The notes: generated by a model from the letters alone, not told the origin. A stretch of 35,791 nucleotides of DNA from Actinomycetota bacterium (GCA_003161615.1 PMOB01000030.1:1-35791), one strand, 5' to 3'. Counted from the stretch's first letter, positions 14,606-24,030 are shown. Translations and numbers: made by a program.

Positions 14606-17292
14606 ACGGGCGCGGACGCGCCGTTCGGCGCGAGCTCGTGGCGGTGCTGCTCGAGGACACGTAGCGCAACGTCCACGACCTGCGGATCGAACTGCGTCCC
14701 GGCCGCGTCGGCGAGCCGCCGCAGCGCCTCTTTGTGGCTGAGGCGGTGCCGGTAAGGACGGTCGGTCGTCATCGCGTGGTACGCGTCGCAGACGAAGATG
14801 ATCCGCGACTCGAGCGGGATCTCCTCGCCGATGACGCCGTCCGGGTAGCCGCGGCCGTCCCAGCGCTCGTGGCAGTGGCGGACGATCGGCCGCACGGTCT
14901 GGAGGCGGTCGATCGGGGCGATGATCCGCTCGCCGAGCTCGGGATGGGTCTGGACGATCTTCCGTTCCTCTGCGGTCAGCCGGCCCGGCTTCGAGAGCAC
15001 ATCGCTCGGGATGCCGATCTTGCCGATGTCGTGGAGGAGCGCCCCCAGCTCGAGCCGCTTCAGAGTGCGCTCGTCGAGGCCGAGCTCGCCACCGACTCGC
15101 AGCGCGAGGTCGCTGATCCAGCGAGCGTGAGTGGACGTGTACTCGTCGTTCGCCTCGAGCGCGTTCGCGAGCGCCTCGACGGTGGAGACGAACGTCCGCT
15201 CGAGCCCTTCGTAGCTCGAGGCGTTCGTGATCGCGAGCTTCGCCTGGTGCGCGAGGCCGCCGAGCAGCCGCAGCTCGCGCTCTCCGAAGTCCTGGTCCGA
15301 GACGACGGCGACGATGCAGCCGGCGCGGCCGTCGACGGAGAAGGGCGCGACGGCGTAGCGGCCGTCGGGTCCAGCGGGACTCTCGTCGACGAGGTCGTTG
15401 TGGTCGCTCGGCTCCGAGATGAAGGGCTCGCGATCGACGGCGAAGGAGTCGACGGAGAAGGCGTACTCGCGCAGCCTCGCCGCCCAGTCGGGCGTGTGCC
15501 CGTGCTCGGCGAGCAGGCGCAGCTCCCCGTCCCGCTCGAACCAGAAGGACGTGAAGGCACTGCCGAGGATCTCGGCCGAGAGGGTCGTCACCCGCTCGAC
15601 GATGTCCTCGAGCTCGACGAGGGTCGCGAGCTCGCGTCCGAACTCGAGCAGCGCGGTCGCACTCTCCGCCTCGCGCCGCGCCGACTCGTAGAGGCGCGCG
15701 TTCTCGACGGCGACCGCTGCATGGCCGGCGAGCACCTCGAGCAGCCTGACCTCGTCCTCGTCGAACTGGTTGAGGCCGAGCTTGGAGACGACGATGACGC
15801 CGACGACACGCGAGCCGTAGCGGAGCGCCACGGCGAGGAGCGACTCCTCGATCGGATCCGTCCCCTCGAGCTGGCGGCCGAACTCGCAGTTGGCCGCGTC
15901 GCCGACGACGATCGACTCACCGAGCTCTGCGCAGCGGCCCGTGATGCCGGCGCCGACCTTGATCCGCAGGACGTCGAGGGACAGAGAGACCTGGCTCGTG
16001 GAGAACTCTCCGAGGAAGGCGACCGGGACGAGCTCGTCTCCGTGACGGACGAAGACGCGGCAGTTGTGGTAGTCGATGAGCGATTTGAGCTCGGCCACGA
16101 TCTCCTCGCCGATCTCTTTCACGTCGTTCGAGCGATTGAGCTTGCCGCTCAGGCTCTGGAGCATCTTCAGGTGAGCGATCGACCGGACGTCGCGCGCCGC
16201 GGCCGGCGTGTCCGGACGCTTCGTGCCGTCGTCGGAGTAGAGGACGATCTGGTTCTTGCCCTGCGCCTTCGCGGTCATCATCGCCGCCTCGGCGCACGTC
16301 GCGAGCTCACGCGGGTTCATCGCATGCTCGGGACCAAGGGCGAGACCGATCGAGACGCGCATGCGGCCGATGCCGGGGAACTCGGTGTCGCCGAGCCGCT
16401 TCTTGATCCGCTCCGCAACCCTGACGGCGTCCTCGTCGGCGCAGCCGACCATCACGACGGCGAACTCCTCGCCGCCGAGCCGGCAGATGACGTCGTCAGG
16501 CCGGACGGTCGCCCGCAGCGCCTCGGCGAGGAAGCGGAGGAGCTCGTCGCCGACAGCGTGGCCGTGCACGTCGTTGACGTGCTTGAAGTCGTCGATGTCG
16601 AGCATCAGGACGGCGACCGGGGAATGCGTCCGGCTTGCGTCCTGCAGCGCGTGGAGGAGTTGCTCGTAGAACACGCTGTGGTTGAAGAGGCCGGTGAGCG
16701 AGTCGGTGCGCGCCTGGTGCTCGAGCCGCGCGCGGATCTCCGCGTTGTCGAGCGCGAGCGCGGCCGCGTCGCCGAGCCGCTTCGCGAGTTCGAACTCGAT
16801 CTCTGTGAAGGAGACGTCCTCGCCGTCGCGGTAGACGTTGAGCGCGCCCTTGACGTGGCCGCGCGCGATCAGCGGGATGCAGATGAGCGACTCCGGCTCG
16901 ATCGGCGTGCCGGGAACGGTGCGGACGCGCGGATCGTGGTGCGCCTGGTTCGCGAGCACCGCCTCGCCGCGGCTGACCGCCCAGCCGGTGAGCCCCTCGC
17001 CTTCGGCGTAGCTGAGCGGCGCGCTCATGATCTCGTCGGCGTAGGGGTCGCGGACGACGAGCACAGGCTTGAGCATCCCTTTCGCCTCGTCCGCCTCGTA
17101 GATCGTGAGCGTGTCGTGCGGGATCAGGTCGCCGACCGTGTCGGCGATGCGCACGAGAAGAGCGTCGAGAGTCTGCTCGGCAAGGACTTCGTGGAAGACG
17201 TCCGCGAGCCGGCGGTACGACTCGACGAGCGTCGAATCGCCCGGACTCTCCTCCCCGGCGAGCAGCCGGAGGTGGGACGAGCGCACTACCAT
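14602..17292 (-). CDS. c-di-GMP turnover protein: GAF-GGDEF-GAF-GAF-HD-GYP
   Basis: An 896-residue cytosolic signalling protein. The order is GAF (about 30-185), GGDEF (about 190-355), two GAF-like segments (about 375-530 and 540-690) and HD-GYP (about 695-885). The cyclase motif is intact (CRLGGEEF, GGEEF at 273-277). A product-inhibition site RxxD (R264-P-D-D267) lies five residues before it. The phosphodiesterase shows LHDIGKIGIP (H754-D755) and HERWDGRGYPDG, with the GYP signature present. By sequence both synthesis of c-di-GMP from GTP and its hydrolysis are possible, with GAF domains sensing ligands. There are no membrane segments. ATG at 17292 begins the protein; further upstream codons are unlike the family. 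I see no c-di-GMP riboswitch in its leader. Confidence 0.88.
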   Translation of the reverse strand: MVVRSSHLRLLAGEESPGDSTLVESYRRLADVFHEVLAEQTLDALLVRIADTVGDLIPHDTLTIYEADEAKGMLKPVLVVRDPYADEIMSAPLSYAEGEGLTGWAVSRGEAVLANQAHHDPRVRTVPGTPIEPESLICIPLIARGHVKGALNVYRDGEDVSFTEIEFELAKRLGDAAALALDNAEIRARLEHQARTDSLTGLFNHSVFYEQLLHALQDASRTHSPVAVLMLDIDDFKHVNDVHGHAVGDELLRFLAEALRATVRPDDVICRLGGEEFAVVMVGCADEDAVRVAERIKKRLGDTEFPGIGRMRVSIGLALGPEHAMNPRELATCAEAAMMTAKAQGKNQIVLYSDDGTKRPDTPAAARDVRSIAHLKMLQSLSGKLNRSNDVKEIGEEIVAELKSLIDYHNCRVFVRHGDELVPVAFLGEFSTSQVSLSLDVLRIKVGAGITGRCAELGESIVVGDAANCEFGRQLEGTDPIEESLLAVALRYGSRVVGVIVVSKLGLNQFDEDEVRLLEVLAGHAAVAVENARLYESARREAESATALLEFGRELATLVELEDIVERVTTLSAEILGSAFTSFWFERDGELRLLAEHGHTPDWAARLREYAFSVDSFAVDREPFISEPSDHNDLVDESPAGPDGRYAVAPFSVDGRAGCIVAVVSDQDFGERELRLLGGLAHQAKLAITNASSYEGLERTFVSTVEALANALEANDEYTSTHARWISDLALRVGGELGLDERTLKRLELGALLHDIGKIGIPSDVLSKPGRLTAEERKIVQTHPELGERIIAPIDRLQTVRPIVRHCHERWDGRGYPDGVIGEEIPLESRIIFVCDAYHAMTTDRPYRHRLSHKEALRRLADAAGTQFDPQVVDVALRVLEQHRHELAPNGASAPV

Positions 17293-17435
17293 CGATTCGG
17301 CTTTCGAACCCGATCTAGCAACGAGAAGTCCCCTTTTCCAGGACCGCAGCGGACGATGGAAGCATCGGTGGACCTGACGCGCAACGTATCCCTCAGCTGG
17401 GGGAATCGGCCACGCTGCGATGCTTCGTGTGGCCG

Positions 17436-18536
17436 TCAGCGAAAGGTGATCGGTTCGCGCGCGCCGCTTTCGCCTGAGCGCACGATCGCGTCGCAGATCT
17501 CGGACGCGCGATAGCCGTCCTCGAACGTCGCGCCGTACGGTTCGACGTCCGTGTCGTCTGCGATGCAGCGCAGCAGGTGATGCAGCTCGTGCATGAAGGT
17601 GTCGCCCCAGCCGATGATGTGGCCGGGCGGCCACCAGTACTCCCAGAACGGATGCGTCTGCTCGGAGACGAGCACCGTCTTGAAGCCGCGCGCCCGATCC
17701 CCGTCGGCGCGAAAGACCTGCAGCTCGTTGAGGCGCTCCATGTCGAAGATCAGCGAGCCTTTCGTCCCGTTGAGCTCCCACTGGAATGCGTTCCGGTGGC
17801 CGTGCGCGAAGCGCGTCGCCTCGAGCGTGCCGACGGACCCGTTTGCGAACTGGACGGCTGCCTCGACGGCGTCGTCGACGTTGCGTCCGGCCAGAAACGT
17901 GTGCGCGAAACCCTGCACCGACTCGATCTCACCGTTCAGGAAGCGGGCGAGGTCGACGACGTGGGTCATCAGGTCGCCGAGCGCGCCCGAGCCGGCCGCC
18001 TGCGGATCGAAGCGCCAGGTGTCGAGCGACGTATCGTCGCCCCAATCCTGCAGATAACGCCCGCGGAAGTGGCGCACCTCGCCGAGCTCGCCGGCCTCGA
18101 CCATCTCGCGAGCGAGCCGCACTGCCGGGACGAAGCGGTAGTTGAAGGCGCAGAGGTGCTTCACTCCGGTAGCGGCGACCCTCTGCCAGATGTCGTAGCT
18201 CTCGGCGGCGTCGCGCCCGAGCGGCTTCTCACAGACGACGTGCTTGCCTGCCTCGGCGGCCGCGATCGTCGGTTCCGCGTGCAGCGAGTTCGGCCCACTG
18301 TTGTCGAACAGGCCGATGCGATCGTCGGCGACCAGGTCGCGCCAGTCCTGCGTCGCATACTCGAAGCCGTAGCGGGTGGCGGCCTCCTGCACCGCCTCGG
18401 CGTTACGGCCGGCGATGCCCACGAGCTTCGGCTCGAGCGGCGGCGGCCACGTCATGTACGCCATCTTCTTGAGGGCGTTCGCGTGCGCCTTCCCCATGAA
18501 GGCATACCCGAGCATGCCGATGCCGATCTCGGTCAC
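17436..18536 (-). CDS. Gfo/Idh/MocA family NAD(P)-dependent dehydrogenase (His-type)
   Basis: A 366-residue sugar or cyclitol oxidoreductase. The N-terminal Rossmann fold has IGIGMLGYAFMGKAHANAL, the catalytic Lys lies in VVCEKPLG, and the C-terminal substrate domain has GDLMTHVVDLARFL, with Asp and His in the places used by inositol dehydrogenase-like members. The long C-terminal stretch WEYWWPPGHIIGWGDTFMHE is typical of a Gfo/Idh subgroup found in sugar catabolic clusters. GTG at 18536 is chosen; GTG at 18554 is possible. It faces the next dehydrogenase gene divergently, 33 bp apart, and both probably serve the sugar import and kinase genes further on. Substrate unknown. Confidence 0.85.
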   Translation of the reverse strand: MTEIGIGMLGYAFMGKAHANALKKMAYMTWPPPLEPKLVGIAGRNAEAVQEAATRYGFEYATQDWRDLVADDRIGLFDNSGPNSLHAEPTIAAAEAGKHVVCEKPLGRDAAESYDIWQRVAATGVKHLCAFNYRFVPAVRLAREMVEAGELGEVRHFRGRYLQDWGDDTSLDTWRFDPQAAGSGALGDLMTHVVDLARFLNGEIESVQGFAHTFLAGRNVDDAVEAAVQFANGSVGTLEATRFAHGHRNAFQWELNGTKGSLIFDMERLNELQVFRADGDRARGFKTVLVSEQTHPFWEYWWPPGHIIGWGDTFMHELHHLLRCIADDTDVEPYGATFEDGYRASEICDAIVRSGESGAREPITFR

Positions 18537-18569
18537 GTCAGCGATAGTAAGCACGTGGACGCTTCACGC

Positions 18570-19532
18570 GTGACCTGGGGAATCATCTCGACCGCCGACA
18601 TCAACCGGAAGGTCATCCCGGGCGCGCATGCATCCGACAAGGTCGACCTCGTCGCAGTCGCAAGCCGCGACCAGCCACGCGCCGATGCGTACGCACACGA
18701 GTGGCACATCCGGCGCGCATACGGCTCGTACGAGGCGCTCCTCGCCGACCCGGAGATCGAAGCGGTCTACATCTCGCTGCCGAACACCATGCATTGCGAG
18801 TGGTCGATCAAGGCGCTCGAAGCCGGCAAGCACGTGCTCTGCGAGAAACCGCTGTCACGCCATCCCGAGGAGGTCGCCGCGGCGTTCGATGCGTCGGAGC
18901 GCACCGGCTTCCTGCTCAGCGAAGCCTTCATGTACAGACACAACCCGCAGACAAAGCGCCTGATCGACCTGGTCCAGGACGGGGCAATTGGCGAGCTGCG
19001 GCTGATCCGCTCGACCTTCAGCTACGGCCTCTACGACGAGGACAACATCCGGCTACGTACGGACGTCGAGGGTGGGGCGCTGATGGACGTCGGTTGTTAC
19101 AACGTCTCGTGCTCGCGCCTGCTTGGCGGCGAGCCGGAGCGCGTGTGGGGCGAGGCGTGGTACGGCCCTTCGGGCACCGACTGGGTCTTCACCGGCACCA
19201 TGCGCTTCCCCGGCAACGTGATCGCGACGTTCGACTGCGGCACGGCGATGACCGAGCGCGACGAGCTCGAGGCGATCGGCAGCGATGGCTCGCTCTTTCT
19301 CGACGATCCGTTCCACTGTGACATCCCGGTGATCGAGGTGCGCAAGGACGGCGACGTCGAGCGCATCGAGCTGCCGCGCGAGGACTCCTACCGGCTCGAG
19401 CTCGAGAACCTCAGCGACGCGATTCGCGGCGTCGCACCGGTCCTCCTGGGTCGTGATGACGCGATGGGCCAGGCGAACGCGATCGCCGCCCTGCACGAGT
19501 CGGCAACGACGCGCATGCCCGTCGCGTTGTAA
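18570..19532 (+). CDS. Gfo/Idh/MocA family NAD(P)-dependent dehydrogenase (Tyr-type)
   Basis: A 320-residue oxidoreductase of a different subgroup from its divergent neighbour. It has a Rossmann start VTWGIISTADINRKVIPGA, Lys in VLCEKPLS, and GGALMDVGCYNVSCSRLLGG, where Tyr replaces the usual His. That pattern is seen in glucose-fructose oxidoreductase, dihydrodiol dehydrogenase and 1,5-anhydrofructose reductase-type enzymes. Length is normal. GTG at 18570 is preferred over GTG at 18555 because it gives the family's N-terminus. Probable role: reduction or oxidation of a sugar or derivative in the cytosol. It ends 6 bp before the convergent GlcG-like gene. Confidence 0.85.
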   Translation: MTWGIISTADINRKVIPGAHASDKVDLVAVASRDQPRADAYAHEWHIRRAYGSYEALLADPEIEAVYISLPNTMHCEWSIKALEAGKHVLCEKPLSRHPEEVAAAFDASERTGFLLSEAFMYRHNPQTKRLIDLVQDGAIGELRLIRSTFSYGLYDEDNIRLRTDVEGGALMDVGCYNVSCSRLLGGEPERVWGEAWYGPSGTDWVFTGTMRFPGNVIATFDCGTAMTERDELEAIGSDGSLFLDDPFHCDIPVIEVRKDGDVERIELPREDSYRLELENLSDAIRGVAPVLLGRDDAMGQANAIAALHESATTRMPVAL

Positions 19533-19538
19533 GCGTCT

Positions 19539-19925
19539 TCAGATCCCCGCAGATCGTTCGATGGCGTCGAGCGCGAGCCGCTCGTCCACCTCGCCCGGTA
19601 GCCCGCTGACGCCGACGGCACCGATCCGCACGTCGCCCTCGAACACGGCGACACCGCCGAGGAAGAACGTGAAGAAGGGGTCGAAGCTTGCGCGCTCGAC
19701 TGCGTCGTCGCGCACCTTGTCCGCCAGCTCGCGCGTCGAGCGTGCGTCGCTGCGCGCGGCCGTGTACGCCTTGCGCTGAGCGTTCAGCCGTGTGTCCGGC
19801 GCCGCGCCGTCCATCGTCGCCGCCGCGATCAACTCGCCGTGGGTGTCGGCGACGAAGACCGAGACCGGTCCGGGCGCCGCCGCCACCACTGCATCGATGA
19901 TTGCCTGAGCTCGTTGGAGTCTCAC
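19539..19925 (-). CDS. GlcG/HbpS-like protein (PF03928)
   Basis: A 128-residue single-domain protein of the GlcG/HbpS family (formerly DUF336). It shows the usual opening (LQRAQAIIDAVVAAA), the VFVADTHGELIAAATMDGA block, the KAYTAA helix and GGVAVFEGDVRIGAVGVSG. Members form octamers; HbpS binds haem, and GlcG is linked to glycolate use. There is no signal peptide, so it is cytosolic, and the ligand is unknown. It is convergent with a Gfo/Idh gene and divergent (46 bp) from the large fusion gene, so it may be expressed with the latter. Confidence 0.82.
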   Translation of the reverse strand: MRLQRAQAIIDAVVAAAPGPVSVFVADTHGELIAAATMDGAAPDTRLNAQRKAYTAARSDARSTRELADKVRDDAVERASFDPFFTFFLGGVAVFEGDVRIGAVGVSGLPGEVDERLALDAIERSAGI

Positions 19926-19971
19926 CCGGCGAGTGTAAATCCCCTGCTCCCCCGGCTAGATTGGGAGCCGT

Positions 19972-22900
19972 ATGGCAGAGATCGCGTTGCGGGGGACTTC
20001 CTACCCCGTCGTCTTGCCGAAGCTGCGCGATCCCCGGTTGCACCTCGCCGTGACGATCACGTCGCTGCAGGTCCTCGGCCAGGTGGCGTTCCACTTCCGG
20101 ATCTCGATCGCGCAGATCCTGCTCTGTCTCGGCACGTGCGCCGTGATCGAGCTCGTGCTCACGTTCCGTAACCAGCACGTGATCATGTGGCCGGCCAGCG
20201 CGATGCTGACGGGCAGCGGCGTCGCGTTCGTGCTGCGCCTGCCGAGCAACCATCACGGCGACTGGTGGAGCCTCAACGGGTGGTGGATCTACGCCGCCAC
20301 GGCAGCCGGCGCGCTGCTTTCGAAGTACGTGATCAAGTGGCGCGGCGAGCACATCTTCAACCCGTCGAACATCGGCCTCGTCGTCGTCTTTCTCGTACTC
20401 GGACGCACACGCGTCGAACCGCTCGACTTCTGGTGGGGACCGATGTCGTGGTGGATGGCCCTCGCGCTGATCATCATCGTGACCGGCGGGTTCGCGATCC
20501 TCTCGCGCCTCAAGCTACTGCGTGTCGCGCTTTCGTTTTGGGCGGCGTTCGCGGTCGGGATCGGGGGCCTCGCACTCGCCGGGCACGTGATGACCGCGCG
20601 CTGGCACCTGGGGCCGATCACCGGCTTCTCCTTCTGGTGGGTGCTGGTCACGTCGCCCGAAGTGCTCGTGTTCTTCTTCTTCATGATCACGGACCCGAAG
20701 ACGGCTCCGAAGGACTCGCGGATACGCGTCGTGTACGGGATCACGCTCGGCGTGCTCGCGTCGATGCTCATCGCGCCGACACGCAGCGAGTTCGCGGCGA
20801 AGGTCGCGCTGCTCGCGTCGCTCGCGATCGTGTGCGTCGGGAAGGCGCTGCTCGAGACGTTCCCGGTCAAGGTCGACCACAGGCGGGTGGCGCTTGCCGC
20901 TGCGGCCGCGTCGGCGGTCTACGTGACGGTTGCGCTCGGCGCTGCGAGCTCCCCCGCTTCGAGCTCCTCGGTGACCTTGCCGGGCCGGCTTCCGCCGATC
21001 ACAATCCTGCCCTCGCCCGGTGTGCAGACGCAGCTCGACCGAGCGACTGCCGAGGTGATCACGCACGACCTGCTCGCTGTGCAGCCCACGGTTGCGAGCC
21101 AGGCCGTCGCCCTCCACCTCGTGGCGGGCACCGACCAGAACCCTCCGACCGCTGTCGCGCAGGTGGGCTCGAGTACGTATCGGCTGCACCTCGACACGAG
21201 CGGCGTGTGGGCGCTCGCATCGGCGCCACCGGCACATATCGCACCCGTGCGGCAGAGCTCGGCGCTCGCGGGGGAGCGGCTGAAGAACGTCGCGCCCTCC
21301 GTCGGCCTCGACTTCCGGCAGGACTCGTTCCGCTACGGCGTCTCGAACGACTACACGGCGATGATGGGCGGCGGAGTCTGCTGGCTCGACTACAACGGCG
21401 ACGGCTGGGAGGATTTGTTCGCCGTCAACTCGTACGCGAGCTCCGATGCCGTCCGGTGGCAGGCGCACGGCGGCCTGCCGACGACTCAACTCTTCGAGAA
21501 CGACCACGGCGTCTTCGCGAACGTCAGCGCGAAGACGCACGCGAATATCGCGGGGCAGGGCGACGGCTGCGTCGCAGCGGACCTGAACGGCGACGGTCAC
21601 ACCGACTTGGTGGTGACCACGACGAGCGGGATCGACATCCTCTGGAATCACGGCGGCACGTTCAGCGAGCAGACGCTGCGCGCTAGCGGCTGGTACACGG
21701 GTGCTGCGGTCGCGGACGTGAACGGCGACGGCCGGCCGGACCTGTTCGTCTCGGGCTACTCGGTGCCGAACGACCTCGTCCCGAACTCGCTCGCGGGCTT
21801 CCCAACGAACCTCTACGGCGTCCGTGACCTCCTCTACCTCAATGAGGGGAACGGCCGCTTCCGTGAAGTGGGCGTACAGGCGGGGCTCGAGGCGGCCGAC
21901 TTCCGCCACGGCCTCGGCGCGCAGTTCGTCGACACGAACGGCGACGGGCGGCCTGACCTCTACGTCGCGAACGACGAGGATCCGAACCAGCTCTACGTGA
22001 ACGTGCCGTGGCCGGGCGGCGCAGCAGCCGACCCTGCCGGCCTCGGCTTCCGCTTCGAGGACCGTGCGGCGGCCGAAGGGGTCGCCGATCCGTTCGCGGG
22101 GATGGGGATCGCCTGGGACAGCCAGAAGAAGAGCTTGTTCGTCACGAACTCGCGTGGCGAGCCGTCGGCGGCTTACAAACGCAGCGGCACGTCCTTCCTG
22201 AATGCGCGGCCGGAGTTCGATCCGGCGCTCGGGACTGCGTTCGCCGGCTGGGGCGCGTCGTGGGTCGACGTGCAGAACTCGGGCAACCCCGATCTCGTGC
22301 TCGCCGCCGGCGCGATCCCGGTGACCAATCTGGCGAAGGACGCCGAGCCGGTGCAGGTGCTCGCGCCGACTGCCAGAGGCGCCTACGGCAACGCGAAGAA
22401 CATCGCCGGCCTCATCCTGAACGGGCGCGGGCTCGCCGCTGCGGACGTCGACAACAACGGCCGGATGCAGATCGCGATCAACACGATCGGTGGCAATCTC
22501 GCACTCCTCCGCCCCACCGTCACGCGCGGCCACTGGCTCGACGTGAGCCTCTCGCGCTTCGTTCCCGGTGCGGTCGTCACCGCGGTACTCCAGAACGGAC
22601 ACAGGCTCACGCAGGTCGTCACGGCAGGCAGCAGCTACCTCTCGTCGGAGGATCCGCGCGTGCACTTCGGTCTAGGGTCGGCGACTTCCCTGCGCGCCCT
22701 GACCGTCCGCTATCCCTTCGGCGGCGAGAGCGTCCTCCGCAATGTGAGCGCAGATCGCATCGTCGACATAGCAGCACCCGCACCGGCCCCGGTGACGAGC
22801 CCGGCCGCAGCAGCGCCGCGTCTCGGGGCCTGCACGCGCGCGGCGCGCGGCCGCTCGATCGCAACGTACTGGGACGACGCGGCGGTGGCCGCACTCAGGA

Positions 22901-24030
22901 GCGGCGGCGCCTCGGATCCCGTGGAGGCGCGCGACCTCTACGACGTGTCGATGGTCATGTTCCACGCCTGGAAGGCGACGAAGAGCTCGGAGGCAATCAG
23001 TTACGCGGCGTATCGACTGCTCCTCTGGCGCGCGTCGTACAACGCAAACCTTGCGACGACGTTCGCGCTGCTGACGAAACAGCTGCGCAACCTCTGCTAC
23101 TCGCCGGATTACGTCGCAACGTCCGGCTCGCCCGCGGCTACCGGCAACCGGATCGCTGCGGCGGCGATCGCTGCGGGCAGGCATGACGGCTCGAACGAAT
23201 CGCTGCACTACGCCGACCCGACCTACACGCCGGAGAACGCACCGCTGATCGTGGCTCAACCGGGCTCGACCGTGCACGACGCGACCTTCTGGCAGCCGCT
23301 CGCCCTGGGGCAGGTGTCGCCGCGCGGCGGCGGCGCCGTACCAGCGCAGGTGCAGGCGTTCGAGGCTGCGCAGTGGGGCCATGTGAAGACGTTCGCCGGA
23401 GCAGTGAAGGCCGCCGCTCCGCCGTTCGCCGACCCGTCGAGCCCTGCGTACTCCGCCGCGGCGACCGCAGTGATCCGCGCAACCTCTGCGGCCTCGCCGG
23501 CGGCGGTCGACTCGTCGCCGACTGCCTGGAACTCGGTTGCGACGGACCACGCCACCGGCAACCTCCGGCATGACCTCCGCCTCTACGTGACCCTAAACGG
23601 TGCGCTGAATGACGCTGCCGTGTCGGTGTGGCGTGCGAAGCGCAGGTATCAGGCGCCGCGACCAATCGAGATGATCCGCTATCTGGCCTTCAACCACGAG
23701 CTGCCCGTGACGCCGGGCCTCGTCGAACGGAAGAGTGGCCAGCTGCTGGTTCGCGAGCGTGGCGCGTGGGTGCCGGGTGGAAGCTGGACACCGCCCGGCG
23801 GCGCCGTCACGCCTGCCTCGCCGGGTGGCGTCTCCGAAGGAGCCGCGTTCGCAGCGGCGGCACAGGTCGTCCTCGGCAACGGAGTCGCCGGACGTGCCGC
23901 CGACGCGATTCGCTCCGGGCTTGCCTGGGGTATCGAGACGCCGTTCGACGAAGCGGCCGGCCTCGCCGTCGGCACCAAGGTCGCAGTGCTCGCGCGCCGC
24001 CGTGCGAGAACGCTCTTCGCCCGCTCCTAG
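19972..24030 (+). CDS. Giant fusion: RnfD/UnbU-like membrane domain, FG-GAP repeats, UnbV/ASPIC domain, degenerate vanadium haloperoxidase-like domain
   Basis: 1352 residues. Residues 1-335 form about ten membrane helices resembling RnfD/NqrB and enediyne-cluster UnbU (DPRLHLAVTITS, HIFNPSNIGLVVVF, SPEVLVFFFFMITDPKTAP). Residues about 439-750 hold FG-GAP/VCBS repeats with four Ca-binding DxNGDGxxDL motifs near 472, 536, 581 and 652. Residues about 850-910 form the UnbV/ASPIC domain (SYLSSEDPRVHFGLG). From about 960 on, the protein resembles bacterial vanadium haloperoxidases. K-x6-RP (KRRYQAPRP, about 1223) is kept. The PSGH acid-base motif is replaced (PGGVSEGAAF, about 1283), and the late Arg/His vanadate ligands are missing (GIETPFDEAAGL, about 1320). 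The last domain is thus probably inactive as a haloperoxidase. The repeats would lie outside the membrane. The continuous open frame shows no sign of frameshift. Role unknown. Confidence 0.8.
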   Translation: MAEIALRGTSYPVVLPKLRDPRLHLAVTITSLQVLGQVAFHFRISIAQILLCLGTCAVIELVLTFRNQHVIMWPASAMLTGSGVAFVLRLPSNHHGDWWSLNGWWIYAATAAGALLSKYVIKWRGEHIFNPSNIGLVVVFLVLGRTRVEPLDFWWGPMSWWMALALIIIVTGGFAILSRLKLLRVALSFWAAFAVGIGGLALAGHVMTARWHLGPITGFSFWWVLVTSPEVLVFFFFMITDPKTAPKDSRIRVVYGITLGVLASMLIAPTRSEFAAKVALLASLAIVCVGKALLETFPVKVDHRRVALAAAAASAVYVTVALGAASSPASSSSVTLPGRLPPITILPSPGVQTQLDRATAEVITHDLLAVQPTVASQAVALHLVAGTDQNPPTAVAQVGSSTYRLHLDTSGVWALASAPPAHIAPVRQSSALAGERLKNVAPSVGLDFRQDSFRYGVSNDYTAMMGGGVCWLDYNGDGWEDLFAVNSYASSDAVRWQAHGGLPTTQLFENDHGVFANVSAKTHANIAGQGDGCVAADLNGDGHTDLVVTTTSGIDILWNHGGTFSEQTLRASGWYTGAAVADVNGDGRPDLFVSGYSVPNDLVPNSLAGFPTNLYGVRDLLYLNEGNGRFREVGVQAGLEAADFRHGLGAQFVDTNGDGRPDLYVANDEDPNQLYVNVPWPGGAAADPAGLGFRFEDRAAAEGVADPFAGMGIAWDSQKKSLFVTNSRGEPSAAYKRSGTSFLNARPEFDPALGTAFAGWGASWVDVQNSGNPDLVLAAGAIPVTNLAKDAEPVQVLAPTARGAYGNAKNIAGLILNGRGLAAADVDNNGRMQIAINTIGGNLALLRPTVTRGHWLDVSLSRFVPGAVVTAVLQNGHRLTQVVTAGSSYLSSEDPRVHFGLGSATSLRALTVRYPFGGESVLRNVSADRIVDIAAPAPAPVTSPAAAAPRLGACTRAARGRSIATYWDDAAVAALRSGGASDPVEARDLYDVSMVMFHAWKATKSSEAISYAAYRLLLWRASYNANLATTFALLTKQLRNLCYSPDYVATSGSPAATGNRIAAAAIAAGRHDGSNESLHYADPTYTPENAPLIVAQPGSTVHDATFWQPLALGQVSPRGGGAVPAQVQAFEAAQWGHVKTFAGAVKAAAPPFADPSSPAYSAAATAVIRATSAASPAAVDSSPTAWNSVATDHATGNLRHDLRLYVTLNGALNDAAVSVWRAKRRYQAPRPIEMIRYLAFNHELPVTPGLVERKSGQLLVRERGAWVPGGSWTPPGGAVTPASPGGVSEGAAFAAAAQVVLGNGVAGRAADAIRSGLAWGIETPFDEAAGLAVGTKVAVLARRRARTLFARS

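Noticed and set aside
17293-17435. c-di-GMP riboswitch before the GGDEF/HD-GYP gene, and the inverted repeat GAAGCATCG (17359-17367) with CGATGCTTC (17418-17426)
   Set aside because: No GEMM-type conserved bases are visible. The 9-bp arms are about 50 bases apart and could be chance.
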